DNA of 64,000 nt from assembly GCA_037042915.1 (NCBI GenBank), contig CM073194.1:496001-560000 (forward strand), in the 5' to 3' direction. Position numbers and translations under genes: made by a program. The DNA comes from Auricularia sp. M13 (Eukaryota > Basidiomycota > Agaricomycetes > Auriculariales > Auriculariaceae). Positions 54,578 to 64,000 of the stretch are shown in pieces (within the stretch, counting starts at the first letter, position 1; every line of letters begins with the position of its first letter). Under the pieces are notes generated by a model that saw only the letters and a list, made by a program, of their open reading frames with translations, made no database searches and had not been told where the DNA came from.

Positions 54578-57194
54578 ATGTCTCTGGCTTCTCTCATCTC
54601 CGCTCTTCACAAGGACTCGCAGAACGTAAAGGGCGATGTCGTTCTTGACGGCTACTCCCTCACGCTCGGCGGTGTGGTTGCAGCGGCGCGCTCGTTTGCG
54701 CCGGTCAGCATCCCGAACGACCCAAAGCTGCGCAAGCGTGTTGACGACTCCGTCAACTTCGTTAACTCGAAGGTCAGCCCGCATCGACTCTCCAGCTTCG
54801 GCGAATCGGAGTTGACACGACCCTGCTGGTTTGACGTTTAGGTTGACATCTCCATCTACGGCCTGAACACCGGCTTCGGCGGCAGCGCCGACCTGCGCAC
54901 GCTGGACCCTCCCGGCCTGCAGATTGCGCTCATCGAGCACGTCATGAGCGGCCTCATCTCCACCGCGACCGTGCCCGATGGGCCGCGCGGGGAGCTCTCG
55001 CCGCTGCTGGGCGGCAACACGCTCATGCCCGACGCCATCACCCGCGGCGCGCTCATGGTGCGCACCAACTCGCTCGTGCGCGGTCACTCCGGCGTGCGCT
55101 TCGAGATCCTCGACGCGTTCACGCGCTTGCTCAATGCGCGCGCAACACCGCTTGTGCCGCTGCGCGGCAGCATCTCTGCCAGCGGCGATATTGGGCCGCT
55201 CGGATTCTGCGTCGGCGCGGTCGTTGGCCACCCGGACGTGCGTGTCCACGTGTGGGATGAGAAGTGCGTACATTCCTGTTCATCGCGCGACCATGAATCT
55301 GACTCGATGCGACCTTGCGCAGGTCGCAGAGCGGTTCTATCGTGTCCGCGGTGGAGGCGCTGAAGCTCGTTGGCATGAAACCCATCCCTCTCGGGCCCAA
55401 AGAAGGTCTTGGGTGCGTAATCTACAGTGTTGCCTTTCGGCTATGACTGAATCGTGGTCGTTCGCAGACTCATCAACGGCACTGCGTTCTCGGCTTCTGC
55501 AGGCGCGCTCATGGTCCATAACGCGGCGTTCTTGGCAGCCCTCGCGCTTGGAACCACGGCGTTGACAGTCGAGGCAATGGTCGGACGCGCTGGATCCTTC
55601 CACCCCTTCATCCACGAGGTCGCGCGTCCCCATCCTGGCCAGGCAGAGACCGCGAGGATAATTGCCAGTCTGGTGCGTAAACCTCATGATAACCTTACGC
55701 AGATACTTATGCAGAACTAGCTGTCCGGATCGAATCTCGTGTCGGACGATGAGGAGGTGCCAGTGCGGTCCGAACTTGACAAGCTTATTCTGCGTCAGGA
55801 TCGTTATGCGCTGCGCACGTCGCCTCAGGTATGTGCTCACCGTATATAATTCAATGTTCACTGACTGACCCTCAACAGTGGTCGGGTCCCCAGGTCGAGG
55901 ACATTGTCGCCGCAGCTGTCGCGCTCCAGCAGGAGCTCAATACCACGACTGACAACCGTAAGTGCCGATCAAAATAGCCGCGCACGTGGTTCTCTCTGAC
56001 CCCGATATTTAGCTCTGATTGACGTCGAGCACGGCAAGGTCCACCACTGTGGCAACTTCCAGGCGATGACCGTGACGAACCAGGCGGAGAAGGTCCGCCT
56101 CGCTCTGCAGAACCTTGGCAAGATGAGCTATGGACAGGCGACCGAGTTGATCAAGTGCGCATGTCCCCTTTCTCTCTATGGTAGTCTAACGAAGGGTGTG
56201 CAGTGTGGCGATGAACCGTGGTCTTCCCAGCTGCCTCGCCTTTGACGAGCCCAGCACGGACTACCACTGCAAGGGTCTCGATGTTCACATGGCTTCGTAC
56301 CTCGCCGAACTCGGACATGTCACGAACCCCGTGTCGACGCACGTCCAGAGTGCGGAACAGCACAACCAGGCGATCAATTCGTGAGTGTGCGGTTCTTTGG
56401 ACAAGGATTTGTGGCTTACACATTTCATTTACGCAGAATGGCACTCGTCTCCGCCCGCAAGACCCTCGAGGCGGCCGATCTCCTCACCATGGTGCGCGCT
56501 CTCATCTTGTTCAATTGTGAAGAATTGATATTTATATCATTCTTCGTAGATTCTTGCTTCGCACCTCTACCTCGCCTGCCAAGCTCTTGACCTCCGCGTC
56601 ATCGACTTGACCTTCCGCGCCTCCCTAGCCGCCGCGCTCCCCGAGCAGCTCTCCGCGCACCTCGGTTCCTTCGTCGCGCCGGCGCAGATCCCGGCACTCA
56701 CCAAGGTCGTCGAGGACAACATCCGCACCAGGCTCGAGCACACGGCCGCGATGGACGCACAGGCGCGCATGGCAGACGCATTCTGGTTCGCCAGCGCCGG
56801 TGTGCTCGAGTTCCTCGGCGCGGCGAAGGGCGCGGCGAACGGCAAAGGCAACGGCGTGTCGAACGGCAACGGCGCCGCCACGCCGCTGGGATACGGCGAC
56901 CTTCCTATGGCTGTCGCCGCGTGGCGTGAGGCCGGAGCTAAGAAGGCCTTTGAACTCCTGCGCGCCGCGCGCGACGGGTACAAGCACGGCGCCGCCGCGC
57001 AGCATCTCGGCCGCGGAACGCGCGTTCTTTACGAGTTCGTACGCGTCGAGCTCGGCATCAAGCTGCGCAAGGGCGACGTCTTCAGCGGCGGCCACCAGAG
57101 CCCCAGCATTGGTTCTGCTGTTGGGATTGTCTATGATGCGCTTCGCCAGGGTCGCGGCGAGCCGGTCATCGCTCAGGTCCTCGCGCAGCTTTAA
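54578..57194 (+). CDS. PAL: Phenylalanine ammonia-lyase
   Basis: Catalyses loss of ammonia from L-phenylalanine to give trans-cinnamate. About ten exons encode roughly 700 residues, the normal fungal length. The MIO cofactor triad Ala-Ser-Gly is at about residues 178-180 in [16 protein letters not shown]. The catalytic Tyr lies in [20 protein letters not shown]. Other family blocks are [45 protein letters not shown] with its Asn-Phe-Gln, and [14 protein letters not shown] Gly/Asn-rich loop ([10 protein letters not shown]) sits near the C-terminus. All introns I placed (e.g. 54773-54841) keep the frame, and the stop TAA is at 57192-57194. Fungal PAL feeds phenylpropanoid breakdown. HAL or TAL is less likely given length and fungal-PAL-like blocks, but specificity is inferred. 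Confidence 0.95.
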
Positions 57195-57564
57195 TGCGGT
57201 GACGATGTGCTGATTCAGAACATCTCTGAAAACGACTCGAAGTCGCGTCTACGAAAATGATTCTTGCTGTAACGTTCATAGAATGACTTGCACGACGTCT
57301 CGCTAATTTGAGTTCTTCTGAGCTGAATAGACAAAAGGCATCCGCTCTCAATTTCTGTAATAAGCAAGGCAGTGAACCTCCAGTCAGATTGATCGCCATT
57401 CAAGCCGGCATCACAGGTTTATTCACAAACCGAGCTTGGTTATCGGGCGCCGTGTTCACACGCTCTAAATGATACTTGGTATTGCGAACTACACAGCATT
57501 GACTCGCAGTGGGTACAAAATAGCATACACAGATCAAAGCAAGGGACAGCAAAACACAAATCGG

Positions 57565-59376
57565 TCAGTAGCCCAGGTACTTTTGCCGAGCCTCAGCATT
57601 CCATCCCGCAATCTCCCGCTCCACCAGCATTTTGTGTGCATTCTCCTTGTCGTCGCGGAGCCTGCGCCTGAAGTCGCAATGCAGATCAAACGCGCCGTCA
57701 AGCCCACTGCGCGCCAAGTGCTCATAGCGGAACTCGAGGAATCTCTGCAGCCCAGGGAACCGGAAGCCATACTTAGCCACGGTGTTCTCGAAGCGCAGCT
57801 CGCGCAAGTTGGGGAACGCTATGCCGCCCTCCGGCCGCGGCGTGGCGAGCAGCTCGACGATGCGTTCGTTGAGACTTCCGTCGCGCAGGACGAGGCGGCG
57901 GATCTGGCGCAGGCCGCCCATGCCGTCGACGAACTGCTGCCCCTGGTCCATGTGATTCCGGACGATGCAGAGCTGCTTGAGACCAGGGCATGATACTTCT
58001 ACAAACTGGCGCCAAAAACTCCAGTTGTACTTAACATCCCGTATCTCGAGCAACTTCAGTGCGGGAAGCTGCAGACGGTAGGGCATTGCATCCGAGTAGA
58101 TGGCGGTGACATCGACGCGCAGGACCTCCAGCCGTGCCCAGACGAAGGGCTCGTCCTCCGTGTCCCAGAGGCCCTGGACCGTCATGCTAAAATCAAGGAG
58201 CTCCGGTGTAACCGACGCCAGGCCCCGCAGCTCCCCAAGGGTGTACTCCGCGCGCTCGACCTCCAGTGTCCTCGCACCCCAGAGCGGGTTGGTCGCCGGA
58301 TCCATCACGTCCTCGAAGTCCATGAAGGTGCGAAGGAATGAGATGGTCCTCAACCGCGGCGCACGCATGCTGAGGTTCAGGTACGGGTAGTCCTGCGGCG
58401 GGAGGTGATACGACGACGCGACCCGCAGCGTCGTCAGGTGCTGGAGCGCAAGGCCGGCCAGCACGCCGGTGTACGACGTCAGCTCGTCGACCTCGACGTC
58501 GATTACGCGCGCGCGCGGGAGGATGCGAGCGCGGAACAGATCCCAGTCGCGGTCGCCGGCCGGCGCTGCGGACGCGTCGCAGGAGATGCGCACGCTGACA
58601 CTCAGCGCACCCGAGAACCGCGCGTAGCATTCTTGGTACGCGAGCCACGCGCGCCGGCCGACCATTGCGCTTAGGGAGAACGACGCATCCGTCCAGAGCC
58701 GGTGCGTGGACTGGGCGGCTTGTCGCCACGAACCGCAGATGCGCGACGCTGCGAACGGGATGCGGCGCGAGGTCCAGATGGAGTCCTTCATTTCTGCGTC
58801 GTACCACGCCAGGATAATCAGCGACAGAACGTCCATCGGCAGCTGCTGAGCGATCGATTGTCTGCGCAGGGTGAGCACGGTCGAGGTGCTGGCGATAGGC
58901 GAGTCCGACATCGTAACATCGAGCGAGTTGTGGGGCGGGGGTGCCTGCTCACTGGCCATGAGCACGTCGGGCGAGGTGGCGGAGGCGTTCAAGGCATCGT
59001 CGGCCATGACGATGTCGCCGGAGTCACTCGGGGCGTCGGGCACGGCGACGCTACCAGACCCGCTCGCGCTCTCGTCTGGTCGGCGGCTACGCAGACGACC
59101 GGTGCCCATCGAGACTGGCATCGAGCTGCTGCGCGGCCGAGAGGGCGGTGGTGACGGCGACTCATCGTCTGCCTGGCGTGCAGTGGACGGGGCGCCGCGC
59201 AAGCCGTCCGTCGGCGATGCCGTCCTGGAGGTACTGGCGGCCGTGTCGTTGCGGGGGGACGTGAAGCGCGGGCCGCGCAGTGGGACGCTCGGCGATGGCG
59301 TCCGGGAAGTGCTCGCGGCCGGGGAGGTGAAGCGGGGGCCGCGCAGAGGGATGGTCGGCGTCGGGCTGGCGTCCAT
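57565..59376 (-). CDS. F-box-like protein, inverted copy
   Basis: Single exon of 603 codons, ATG at 59376-59374, the first in frame behind the TATA box. Same layout as the gene at 47873: Ser/Thr/Pro-rich N-terminus with PLRGPRFTSP repeats, F-box-like LPMDVLSLIILAWYDAEMKD, then leucine-spaced repeats with LPALKLLEIRDVKYNWSFW and LRQIRRLVLRDGSLNERIV. Differences from its twin cluster in the linker before the F-box (a few extra codons) and in the last 80 residues, where this copy reads EFRYEHLARSGLDGAFDLHC. Most of the central part is identical, which suggests recent duplication or gene conversion. Probable SCF adaptor with unknown target. Confidence 0.82.
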   Translation of the reverse strand: MDASPTPTIPLRGPRFTSPAASTSRTPSPSVPLRGPRFTSPRNDTAASTSRTASPTDGLRGAPSTARQADDESPSPPPSRPRSSSMPVSMGTGRLRSRRPDESASGSGSVAVPDAPSDSGDIVMADDALNASATSPDVLMASEQAPPPHNSLDVTMSDSPIASTSTVLTLRRQSIAQQLPMDVLSLIILAWYDAEMKDSIWTSRRIPFAASRICGSWRQAAQSTHRLWTDASFSLSAMVGRRAWLAYQECYARFSGALSVSVRISCDASAAPAGDRDWDLFRARILPRARVIDVEVDELTSYTGVLAGLALQHLTTLRVASSYHLPPQDYPYLNLSMRAPRLRTISFLRTFMDFEDVMDPATNPLWGARTLEVERAEYTLGELRGLASVTPELLDFSMTVQGLWDTEDEPFVWARLEVLRVDVTAIYSDAMPYRLQLPALKLLEIRDVKYNWSFWRQFVEVSCPGLKQLCIVRNHMDQGQQFVDGMGGLRQIRRLVLRDGSLNERIVELLATPRPEGGIAFPNLRELRFENTVAKYGFRFPGLQRFLEFRYEHLARSGLDGAFDLHCDFRRRLRDDKENAHKMLVEREIAGWNAEARQKYLGY

Positions 59377-59470
59377 GTCGTTGTCTGTCGTGAGAGCGGG
59401 GCGAACAGTAACTGCGAAGGTGGTGGGAGGAGGCAAGAGTGAAAATCTTTCGGATGATCCGTCGGGGGTG

Positions 59471-59477
59471 TTTTATA
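59471..59477 (-). promoter_or_regulatory. TATA box of the F-box-like gene (inverted copy)
   Basis: TATAAAA on the minus strand, 101 bases before the ATG at 59376. Confidence 0.8.
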
Positions 59478-59819
59478 CCGTCCTCCCCACCACAGTTGCT
59501 GGAACCACACTCGGAAACCGGGCGCGGATCCGTTCCACCGCGCTGCCTGTTCCACGCCCCTGTACGCCCTCTTGGAACAAAGCGTGGGTTCTGCGGGCGT
59601 CAGAGACAAAGGCAGCTTTGCAGTCGTCAAGAAGCTCTGGAGAATGGGCGCGGAGGGGGCTGGACGTCGGCGTTAGTGCTCGTGCCGACCGGATGCCGAA
59701 ATGAAATCCCACCACGACCACATTCGGCTCTTGCGGCGTGTGCGCCTTCGTCCATCAGGCCGCGTTGAAGACTGTATCGTCTGAGAATAAGGTTCGTGCG
59801 CGTAATGATCCATCAGGAA

Positions 59820-60015
59820 AGCAGATGATGAGAGCGATTCTGCGGGGGAGCGAGTCGTCGACGAAGTATCGAAGCTTCATGACCCAAGTTGAGGTCGGCG
59901 TTGAATGCTGACTGCGGCGCTTTTATACGCCTTGACGGGTGCGGGTGGCGTCCATTGCATTTTAGACACCAAGCCTCGCCGAAGTCACAGCACGGTGCTT
60001 TCCCCTTATCGGTGC
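59820..60015 (-). promoter_or_regulatory. Recurring TATA-promoter module, copy 4
   Basis: On the minus strand: GACGCCACCC, GCGTATAAAAGCGCCGC near 59930-59915, an ATG at 59880 opening a 41-codon frame (MKLRYFVDDSLPRRIALIIC), and the exact 16-mer at 59835-59820. It lies about 350 bases upstream of the F-box gene's own TATA box, so it may be a second, distal promoter or an upstream short gene. Confidence 0.65.
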
Positions 60016-60330
60016 GCTCAACATTGTTCCATCGCCGCATTGTCCGGACTACCAGTGCAACTCAGCGAGGGGCTGGAGATCTAACCTCGTGCCGTGTTAG
60101 TGAATCTAAGATTTTGTGATGCCAGGGTAGCACGTCCGAGAAGCTTGGACCCCGGCCTGAGCGACTTGAAATGTTGATGAGCCATAAACGCCGAGATGTG
60201 AAGAATGTTCCAGATTAGGGTTCCCATCCATCGCAGACATCAACACAGTGCAGTTTGAGAGCTCCCCAGAGCCAGATGACAGACGAGCAGGACCTGGTCA
60301 AATCTATGCCGGTGCATATCGACGGTCGTT

Positions 60331-61551
60331 GTGAGTCTTTGGTGGTTCTTCAAGCTGGAGAGGCAGGGAGTTCCAGCATGAAATCATTTCAATATTACAG
60401 GAGGCGGTGGATATGGCGAATCGTTGCTTCAGCTGCAATCAAGAGACAATGGGTTTCGAGGGTACGTAACGATGCGATAAAACCCCGACAAGCCAGCCAC
60501 TAGCAGCGAAAATGGCGCTCAAGTCTAGCCAATATCTTCAGACGGCGCAGGACGAGCTTGACCTGGAGTAATCGGGGAGCGGAAGAGCGCGATTGCATTT
60601 GCCGCTAGCTAGCCATAGCAACAATCGCGCAAGGCAGGCTGACGCAAACCTCGTCAGGCTCAGGAAAGGCGGCGGGTATAGAGCGCGCGAAGATGGTGGC
60701 GAGCGATGAATGGATAGACGATGTGAGTGCAAGCAGCGGAGGGCGGAGCGCAAATTGAGCGGGCCCGGAACGGGAATCTCCGCAACTTGCCTCTGACCAT
60801 CTCTAAGTTTCGAACGGGGTAGATCTCATATAAATGCGCCAGTGGAAACAATCGTGCTGCGTCCTATGTCATCTCCCGCGCTTGCCAACCTTTGCCAACA
60901 TCACTTCTTTGCTACCTGGAGCGAGTTAAAAAATCTCTAGACATCTCCTGCGCACAGCTTTGCGGCATAGGTCTCCGTCGTCCCATAGAACCGGTTCTTG
61001 CGGAGCATATACGACGTTTGCTACTGGCCGACGAAGATAACAATCTCCATCGCCGAAAAGCGCGGCGGGCCGCGGCATCTGAACTATGCACCTGCGCTTC
61101 GACGATACGCTCCTGCACGGCCTTCATCGTCACTTGCATTGACAACGACACGCGCGGCCCGCCGACATCCTGAGGGTCCCCGATTTTGATATCAGATTGC
61201 GCGCCCAGGATCGGTCGGGGTGTACGTTCCGCCACGAGGATGTGTATAGCGTGCCCTGCGTCGGGGCTCAAGCAGCTCATCGCCTTTGCGGCCAAGAGTA
61301 TGTGGGGCTGCCGCGTGGTGCTCCGAGAAGAGCAGAAAACGCGAGTTCATAGTCCGATCAGGGCGGCGCAGACTTCTGAGCACGCGTCTGCTGCCGCTGT
61401 CATCTTCAGCTTCGACGCCTCGCGGCAGCCCGCCTCCGCCTTCCCGCCACCCACAGAGCCGCGACATGTGTGGCAGATGCTGCGAACGTAGGCCCCTGGC
61501 TGACGGTGCATGGGAACCGCATTGGACGCGACGAACGTGCGAGCTGGCCGA
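60331..61551. other. Intergenic, coding-like but unrecognised stretches
   Basis: Frames at 60.9-61.5 kb on both strands are long and GC-rich. None matches a family I know, so a decayed gene is possible. Confidence 0.3.
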
Positions 61552-61558
61552 TATATAA
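61552..61558 (+). promoter_or_regulatory. TATA box of the PhoD-like gene
   Basis: TATATAA, 57 bases before the ATG at 61609. Confidence 0.75.
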
Positions 61559-61608
61559 TCGCGGGCGCCGTCTTGCAGACTTCCGTTTACCGCTCTCGCA
61601 CCAGCAAG

Positions 61609-64000
61609 ATGCTACTGTTTACGCTGGCTGTATTTGCGGCTGCGCTCGCTCGGTATGTCAGCGGCACGGCATCGCCGTATGCGCGCAACATTGCCTTCCA
61701 CTCATGTGAGACGACTTACAAAGATCTCTTCAGTTTTCGGTTACTGATTTTGTGACGTATTTCAGCTCGGCTATGATTCTGCATCGCTTGAACGGCGCCA
61801 TGCGAAGCGCCAGCTCGCTGACGCATCTCGCTTCCGCGACGAACATTATGTGCTCTACGGCGGGGCGGACTTCAGCAATGTGCGTCATTCAGAGTATTCA
61901 ATATATGTGCACCCAATATTCAATACTCACGACGCCCAGGCGCCCTTTATCTGGGCGGGCGGGATCAACTTCACGCACAGCGTCGCCTCCGTGCGTCCAT
62001 TCCATGCACTGCACATGCCAGTTCTCTTTGGAACTTAAAAACGGTTGACGCAGGGCGACCCGCTGAGCACAAGCGTCCTTCTCTGGACGCGCGCCGCGCC
62101 AATGGACGGGACGTCTCCCGACGCGAGCGTACCCATCTGCGTCTCGTTCGCGATCTGGGACAACGCGCACCGCGCCGGCCGGCCTGTCGACTCGGGAGAC
62201 GCGTTCACCAGCGCCGACGTCGACTGGACACTCAAGGTCGAGGCGGCGGGGCTGCTTCCCGATACCGTGTACTGGTGCGTGCGATCCGCGCGCGTGTTCG
62301 GCGCTTTACCGCTGACGCCTGCTGAAGGTATCAATTTGCCGATTGCACGAACAAACAACGCAGCTCGCCCCTCGGCCGCACGCGCACCTTCGCCAATCCG
62401 AACACGCCCGCTGCGAAGGTCAACGGCGGGCGGCCGCTCAAGCTTGCCGTGTTCAGCTGTGCCAACTTCCCGTTTGGGTTCTTCAATGCGTATCGCGTCG
62501 CCGTTGAGCAAAAGGCGGACGTGTTCGTTCATTTGGGGGACTACGTGCGTATTAGACAGCGGTCGACGACGCTAAAGCTGACTGCGTGCAGTATTACGAG
62601 TACAAGGACGGCGATTGTGCGTTCTCCTCTATGTTTAGCTGTGTCGCTGTGCTGACGCATCGGCAGACGGCAACGGGTAGCTCCCTCTCTTCCACTCGCG
62701 TTTTCCTTCCCACACTCACTGTATTGCAGGCACGCAATCAATCGCATCCTCTCTGACCGCGAACTCGCCACGCTCACGGACTACCGAGAGCGTCTCGCGC
62801 TCTACCGCACCGACAGCGCCCTGCTCGCAGCGCACGCGCCGGCGCCGTGGATTGCGGTATGGGACGACCACGAGGTCGCGGACAACACGTGGAAGGCGGG
62901 CTCCACGGACAGTAATGACAGTGTTGCGAGTGGCGGGTGTGCGTTTTCGCCGAGTCAGACGTGAGTGCTTGCGCCTTATCATTTCCCTGGCTGGTTTGTT
63001 CTCATTGTGCGGGGTATTGGATGGTTGATGCGCTGGATGCCTTGCTAGATGCTTCACGGACCGCAAGATGGCGGGCGTGCGGGCGTATCACGAGTGGATG
63101 CCGGTGCGCGTTGCCTGAAATGGCCCTTCCGCTGACGCTGGAACTGGGATGCAGATACGCCAGGTCGCTGCGGACGACAAGCTACGCATCTGGCGCAATT
63201 TCCGCGTCGGGAAGCTGCTGGTGCGTCCCTTCCTCCCCTTCCCACCCTTCTCATCACACGCCGCCCGCGCCATGCCCTTCATTCCACTGCGGCTGACTCT
63301 GCGTGCAGGATCTCACGATGCTCGACACTCGTACGCACCCTCTCTAACAGTCACCCCAGCTGAAGTTATGATGGTGCGATGGTGTAGGACAGTACGACCG
63401 CGATGTGACGGACGACGGGTGGAATCGTGCGCGTGCGTCGTCTTTCATTTCTTCTTCGCCTCACTAACTTCTATGTAGTGGTCGCCTCGCTCGCGGACCA
63501 GCCGCGACGCAGTATGATGGGCGTCGCGCAGGAGGAATGTACGTCTGCACCTGACGCCGGCTGGCGGCAATTCAACTGCGGTTGGGACTCACTGACGCGG
63601 AGCTAGGGTTCTCTGACCGATTGTTGAGGAGCAAGAAACGCGGGGCGCTGTGGCGGGTCGTTGGGTGCGCATTGACTGCATTGGGAATTGGGCTGAGAGC
63701 TGACCACGCGGATGAAGGCAGCAGGTGGTTTTCTCGCAGCTGTCTGAGGGGACGACGTGTGAGTCAGCGCTCTCGCGCCACAGTCCCATCCTAATCGCGG
63801 CCCCTTTCCTGTCAGTCAACTTTGTGGGTTTTCCACCGTTTTTTATGCGCTTGATCATGCTGATGGAACATCTACTGTTGCCATAGGACCAATGGGATGG
63901 CTACCGCGCCAACCGCCAGCGCATCCTTGATCACATCCAGAAGAATAAGATAGATAATGTCGTCGTGCTCAGCGGGGACTCGCATGCGAACTGGGTGTCT
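61609..64000 (+). CDS. PhoD-type alkaline phosphatase / phosphodiesterase-like protein (3' end cut by window)
   Basis: Starts at the ATG at 61609 with a hydrophobic signal-like start ([19 protein letters not shown]). After introns come [20 protein letters not shown], the PhoD N-terminal domain signature, then VYW-YQFADCT and [20 protein letters not shown]. The metallophosphoesterase core follows: [22 protein letters not shown] (metal Asp), [24 protein letters not shown] (metal-binding DDHE), LDTRQYDRDV and, at the edge, [11 protein letters not shown]. Introns of 45-70 bases separate about ten exons. PhoD enzymes hydrolyse phosphate mono- or diesters outside the cell with metal ions. All core metal ligands visible so far are kept. 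The C-terminus lies outside the window. Confidence 0.9.

Larger units (their letters stand above)
57480..59806 (-). repeat. F-box locus segmental duplicate, inverted copy
   Basis: Reverse complement of about 47451-49770 with small differences. A one-base difference near 59546 changes an upstream frame relative to the direct copy (GGCAGCGCGG versus GGCAGGCGG). Its upstream homology with the broken copy at 44.24 kb continues to about 60330. Confidence 0.88.

Noticed and set aside
54572-55273. A 233-codon minus-strand frame opposite PAL
   Set aside because: It lies antisense to conserved PAL exons and spans their introns, so it is a by-product of codon bias.
60892-61558. A separate enzyme gene upstream of PhoD
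   Set aside because: Frames are long but inconsistent between strands, show no recognisable motif, and no start or splice pattern could be defended.

Overview
The window reads as genomic DNA of a mushroom-forming basidiomycete (Agaricomycetes). Genes are spread over both strands and are cut by many short introns of about 45-75 bases, often with a GTGCGT or GTAAGT donor. Coding DNA is GC-rich. The recognised families are typical of this group: phenylalanine ammonia-lyase (PAL), TauD-type dioxygenase, fungal DJ-1/PfpI proteins, 7-TM proteins of the DUF6533 type, F-box-like proteins, WD-like cysteine-rich secreted proteins and a PhoD-type phosphatase. I see no rRNA, tRNA or CRISPR and no intact autonomous transposon. 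The species cannot be named from what I see.

Layout. 1-11.3 kb: three members of one uncharacterised helical-N-terminus family (A at the left edge, minus strand; B intact; C split by a hAT-like insertion), plus a dead DJ-1 copy that itself holds a piece of an ABC-transporter gene. 12.6-18.7 kb: three intact DJ-1/PfpI genes, the last two a recent tandem pair, followed by a TA-flanked inverted-repeat MITE. 22-25.6 kb: a small secreted protein and a WD-like secreted protein, separated by a hAT-type MITE. 27-29 kb: a TauD dioxygenase with one 770-base intron. 29.5-47.3 kb: three 7-TM genes and one broken copy, interrupted by a solo LTR, a long-TIR element carrying gene fragments, and second copies of the WD-like and secreted genes in mirror order. 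42-49.7 kb: F-box-like genes, one dead unrelated copy, two broken copies and one intact. 51-57.2 kb: a short charged protein, a type I membrane protein and an intact PAL gene. 57.5-60.3 kb: a second intact F-box gene, an inverted duplicate of the one at 47.9 kb. 61.6 kb to the right edge: a PhoD-type phosphatase gene, cut by the window end.

The genes do not form one pathway. PAL, the dioxygenase and PhoD are ordinary metabolic single genes. The rest is a region of gene turnover: local duplication, inverted duplication, decay and repeated transposon insertion, several with target-site duplications that can be read exactly. The most informative events are a solo LTR that landed on the stop codon of a 7-TM gene, an 8-base-flanked insertion of ABC-transporter DNA inside a DJ-1 exon, a hAT-like element inside an exon of gene C, a long-TIR element carrying host gene fragments, and a recurring TATA-promoter module with an exact 16-base core in four places.
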